64,000 bases of DNA from Caballeronia terrestris (GTDB lineage Bacteria; Pseudomonadota; Gammaproteobacteria; Burkholderiales; Burkholderiaceae), in assembly GCF_001544515.1 (NCBI RefSeq), contig NZ_FCOL02000011.1:108735-172734 (forward strand), read 5' to 3'. The notes under the pieces are model-generated. The model searched no databases and was not told the origin of the DNA. It saw only the letters and a list, made by a program, of their open reading frames with translations. The position numbers and the translations under genes were made by a program. Each line of letters opens with the position of its first letter. Position 1 is the stretch's first letter. Shown in pieces: positions 62,775 to 64,000 of this stretch.

Positions 62775-63857
62775 ATGATCCAGCACGAATCGATTCCCTC
62801 CGAAGACGAAGAAGACGCCCGCAAAAAGCGGCTGCAACGGGCGTCAACGGCGGTGCTTTATGCGGTGCTGGTTGCCGTCGCCTTGTGGACGGTGCGCACG
62901 TTCATCCCGGCCGTCGTCTGGGCCGCGGTGATCGCCATCGCGCTGTGGCCCGCGTTCGGCTGGCTCGAGCGGCGTCCGTGGCTCGGCAAGCACCACACGG
63001 TGCTCGCGTTCGTACTGACGGCCGCGATCGGCCTTCTGTTCGTGTTGCCCTTCGTGGCCGTTGCGACGGAGGCCGGTCGCGAAGCCGGCGACGTGCTGCA
63101 CTGGTTCCAGGAAGTGCTGCGCACCGGCATTCCGATGCCCGACTGGGTCAACCAGTTGCCCGCCGGTGCGCGGCAGATCGCGAAGTGGTGGACGGACAAT
63201 CTCGCGATGCCGCTCCGGTCGTCGCCGGCGGTGCAGAAGCTGCACGGCGCCAACCTGGTCGCGATGACGCGTCACTTCGGCGGGCGCGTCGCGCATGCCC
63301 TGATCATCTTCGGCTTTATGCTCGTCGCGCTGTTCTTCATCTTCCAGGCGGGCTCGCGGCTGGGCGAGCAGTTGTTCGCGGCGTCGCGGCGCGCGTTCGG
63401 CGGCGAGGGCGCGATGGTCGCGCGGCGCATGGCCGATTCGGTTCGCAGCACGGTGGTGGGACTCGTCGTGGTGGGGCTGGGCGAAGGCGCGCTGCTCGGC
63501 GTCGCGTACGCGATCGCTGGCGTGCCGCATGCGACCCTGCTCGGCATGCTGACCGCGATCGCCGCGATGTTGCCGTTCTGCGCGCCGATCGTGTTCCTCG
63601 GCTCGGCGTTGTGGCTGCTGGCGCAAGGCTCGATGGTGGCGGCGATCTGCGTCGCGGCGTTCGGGCTGGTCGTGGTGTTCGTCGCCGAGCACTTCGTGCG
63701 GCCGGTGCTGATCGGCGGATCGGCGCGGTTGCCGTTTTTGCTCGTGCTGTTCGGGATCCTCGGCGGGGCGGAGACGTTCGGGCTACTCGGGCTTTTCATC
63801 GGGCCCGCGCTGATGACGATTCTGGTCGTCCTGTGGACGGACTGGGTGCGGCGTTGA
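62775..63857 (+). CDS. AI-2E-family (TqsA/YdiK-like) membrane permease
   Basis: A 360-residue protein with about eight TM segments in the UPF0118 pattern: two at the start (VLYAVLVAVALWTVRTFIPAVVWAAVIAI), a long soluble loop with an amphipathic helix, then five or more near the C-terminus (VVVGLGEGALLGVAYAIAGVPHATLLG, FGILGGAETFGLLGLFIGP). Members include the autoinducer-2 exporter TqsA and sodium/proton antiporters, so the substrate is unknown. The ATG at 62775 is the first after the convergent lipoprotein's promoter. A strong terminator follows. Confidence 0.88.
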   Translation: MIQHESIPSEDEEDARKKRLQRASTAVLYAVLVAVALWTVRTFIPAVVWAAVIAIALWPAFGWLERRPWLGKHHTVLAFVLTAAIGLLFVLPFVAVATEAGREAGDVLHWFQEVLRTGIPMPDWVNQLPAGARQIAKWWTDNLAMPLRSSPAVQKLHGANLVAMTRHFGGRVAHALIIFGFMLVALFFIFQAGSRLGEQLFAASRRAFGGEGAMVARRMADSVRSTVVGLVVVGLGEGALLGVAYAIAGVPHATLLGMLTAIAAMLPFCAPIVFLGSALWLLAQGSMVAAICVAAFGLVVVFVAEHFVRPVLIGGSARLPFLLVLFGILGGAETFGLLGLFIGPALMTILVVLWTDWVRR

Positions 63858-63865
63858 GCGTTTGA

Positions 63866-63890
63866 AAAGGGCGCACGCCGTGCGCCCTTT
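63866..63890. terminator. Bidirectional terminator after the AI-2E family gene
   Basis: Eleven-base perfect arms AAAGGGCGCAC and GTGCGCCCTTT around GCC, ending in TTT with an A run at the other side, between two convergent genes. Confidence 0.88.
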
Positions 63891-63901
63891 GCTGGTTACG
63901 A

Positions 63902-64000
63902 CTAGATCACGTACAGATCGACATATTCATTGACCGGCATCGCTTCGAGCTTTGCCTGATCGAGCGATACCGCGAGGATCGCCTGTTGCTGCTTTTGCGG
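63902..64000 (-). CDS. C-terminal end of an unidentified protein
   Basis: The last 32 residues of a minus-strand gene that enters from the right edge (ending VNEYVDLYVI, stop at 63904-63902). Too little is present to name it. It ends just beyond the terminator of the AI-2E-family gene. Confidence 0.6.
   Translation of the reverse strand, partial: PQKQQQAILAVSLDQAKLEAMPVNEYVDLYVI

Overview
The window is about 64 kb of GC-rich, gene-dense DNA with the codon bias, short intergenic gaps and gene families typical of Burkholderiaceae (Burkholderia, Paraburkholderia or Caballeronia). Supporting markers are a DUF4148 small secreted protein, a Gram-negative general porin, an S53 peptidase, a PaoABC-type aldehyde oxidase, a leucine/isovalerate (liu) cluster and several FCD, TetR and EmrB-type genes. 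No rRNA, tRNA, insertion sequence, prophage or CRISPR array was seen. The mix of metabolic, transport and stress genes without core housekeeping genes fits a secondary chromosome, but that is inference.

Layout. 1-4.6 kb: the 5' part of a YdeP/FdhF-like molybdopterin oxidoreductase, a decayed vapB-like antitoxin, a two-TM protein, a UdgX-family uracil-DNA binding protein behind a LexA box, a GT2 glycosyltransferase and a MocA-like nucleotidyltransferase. 4.6-8.6 kb: paoC-paoB-paoA (molybdenum, FAD plus 4Fe-4S, and 2Fe-2S subunits). 8.8-13.7 kb: DUF4148, a solute-binding protein, an isochorismatase-fold hydrolase, a GNAT-like protein, GFA, SnoaL-like and O-methyltransferase genes. 13.7-20 kb: S53 and S10 peptidases in tandem, a vapBC module, and KatE. 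20.3-23.9 kb: an orphan BvgS-like hybrid kinase with in-frame repeats. 24-32.3 kb: a secreted HNH-like protein, an RRM-like small protein, an EamA exporter, an outer-membrane barrel, glycogen phosphorylase, YciI and VOC genes, and a heptad-repeat membrane protein. 32.6-43.1 kb: ArsR and an ene-reductase, a UvrA2-type ATPase, a quinol-monooxygenase-like protein, MarC, a porin, a MetQ-like protein, a flavin monooxygenase and an aspartoacylase-like protein. 43.2-50.4 kb: an amino-acid binding protein, then a hexonate cluster (uxuB-like, RspA/ManD, IdnD-like, MFS, GntR). 50.5-53.8 kb: a HigBA-like toxin-antitoxin pair, and an EmrB-type exporter with its TetR. 53.8-64 kb: an aconitase with swapped domains, TetR with liuA-liuB-liuD, an OmpA-like lipoprotein, an AI-2E family permease and the end of an unidentified gene.

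How genes work together. paoABC with the MocA-like gene makes a periplasmic aldehyde-oxidising molybdoenzyme and possibly its cofactor form. The hexonate cluster gives a coherent route from L-gulonate (or L-idonate) through a keto-hexonate and D-mannonate to 2-keto-3-deoxygluconate. The liu cluster covers isovaleryl-CoA oxidation and carboxylation but lacks the hydratase and lyase.

The most interesting items are the SOS-controlled UdgX whose covalent-link His position is Gln, the repeat insertions inside both sensor domains of the hybrid kinase, a 24-heptad repeat-encoded coiled coil tethered to the membrane, the permuted aconitase, and a G9 tract in the uxuB/manD divergent promoter. I did not find a feature that is clearly a new multi-gene defence or mobile system.
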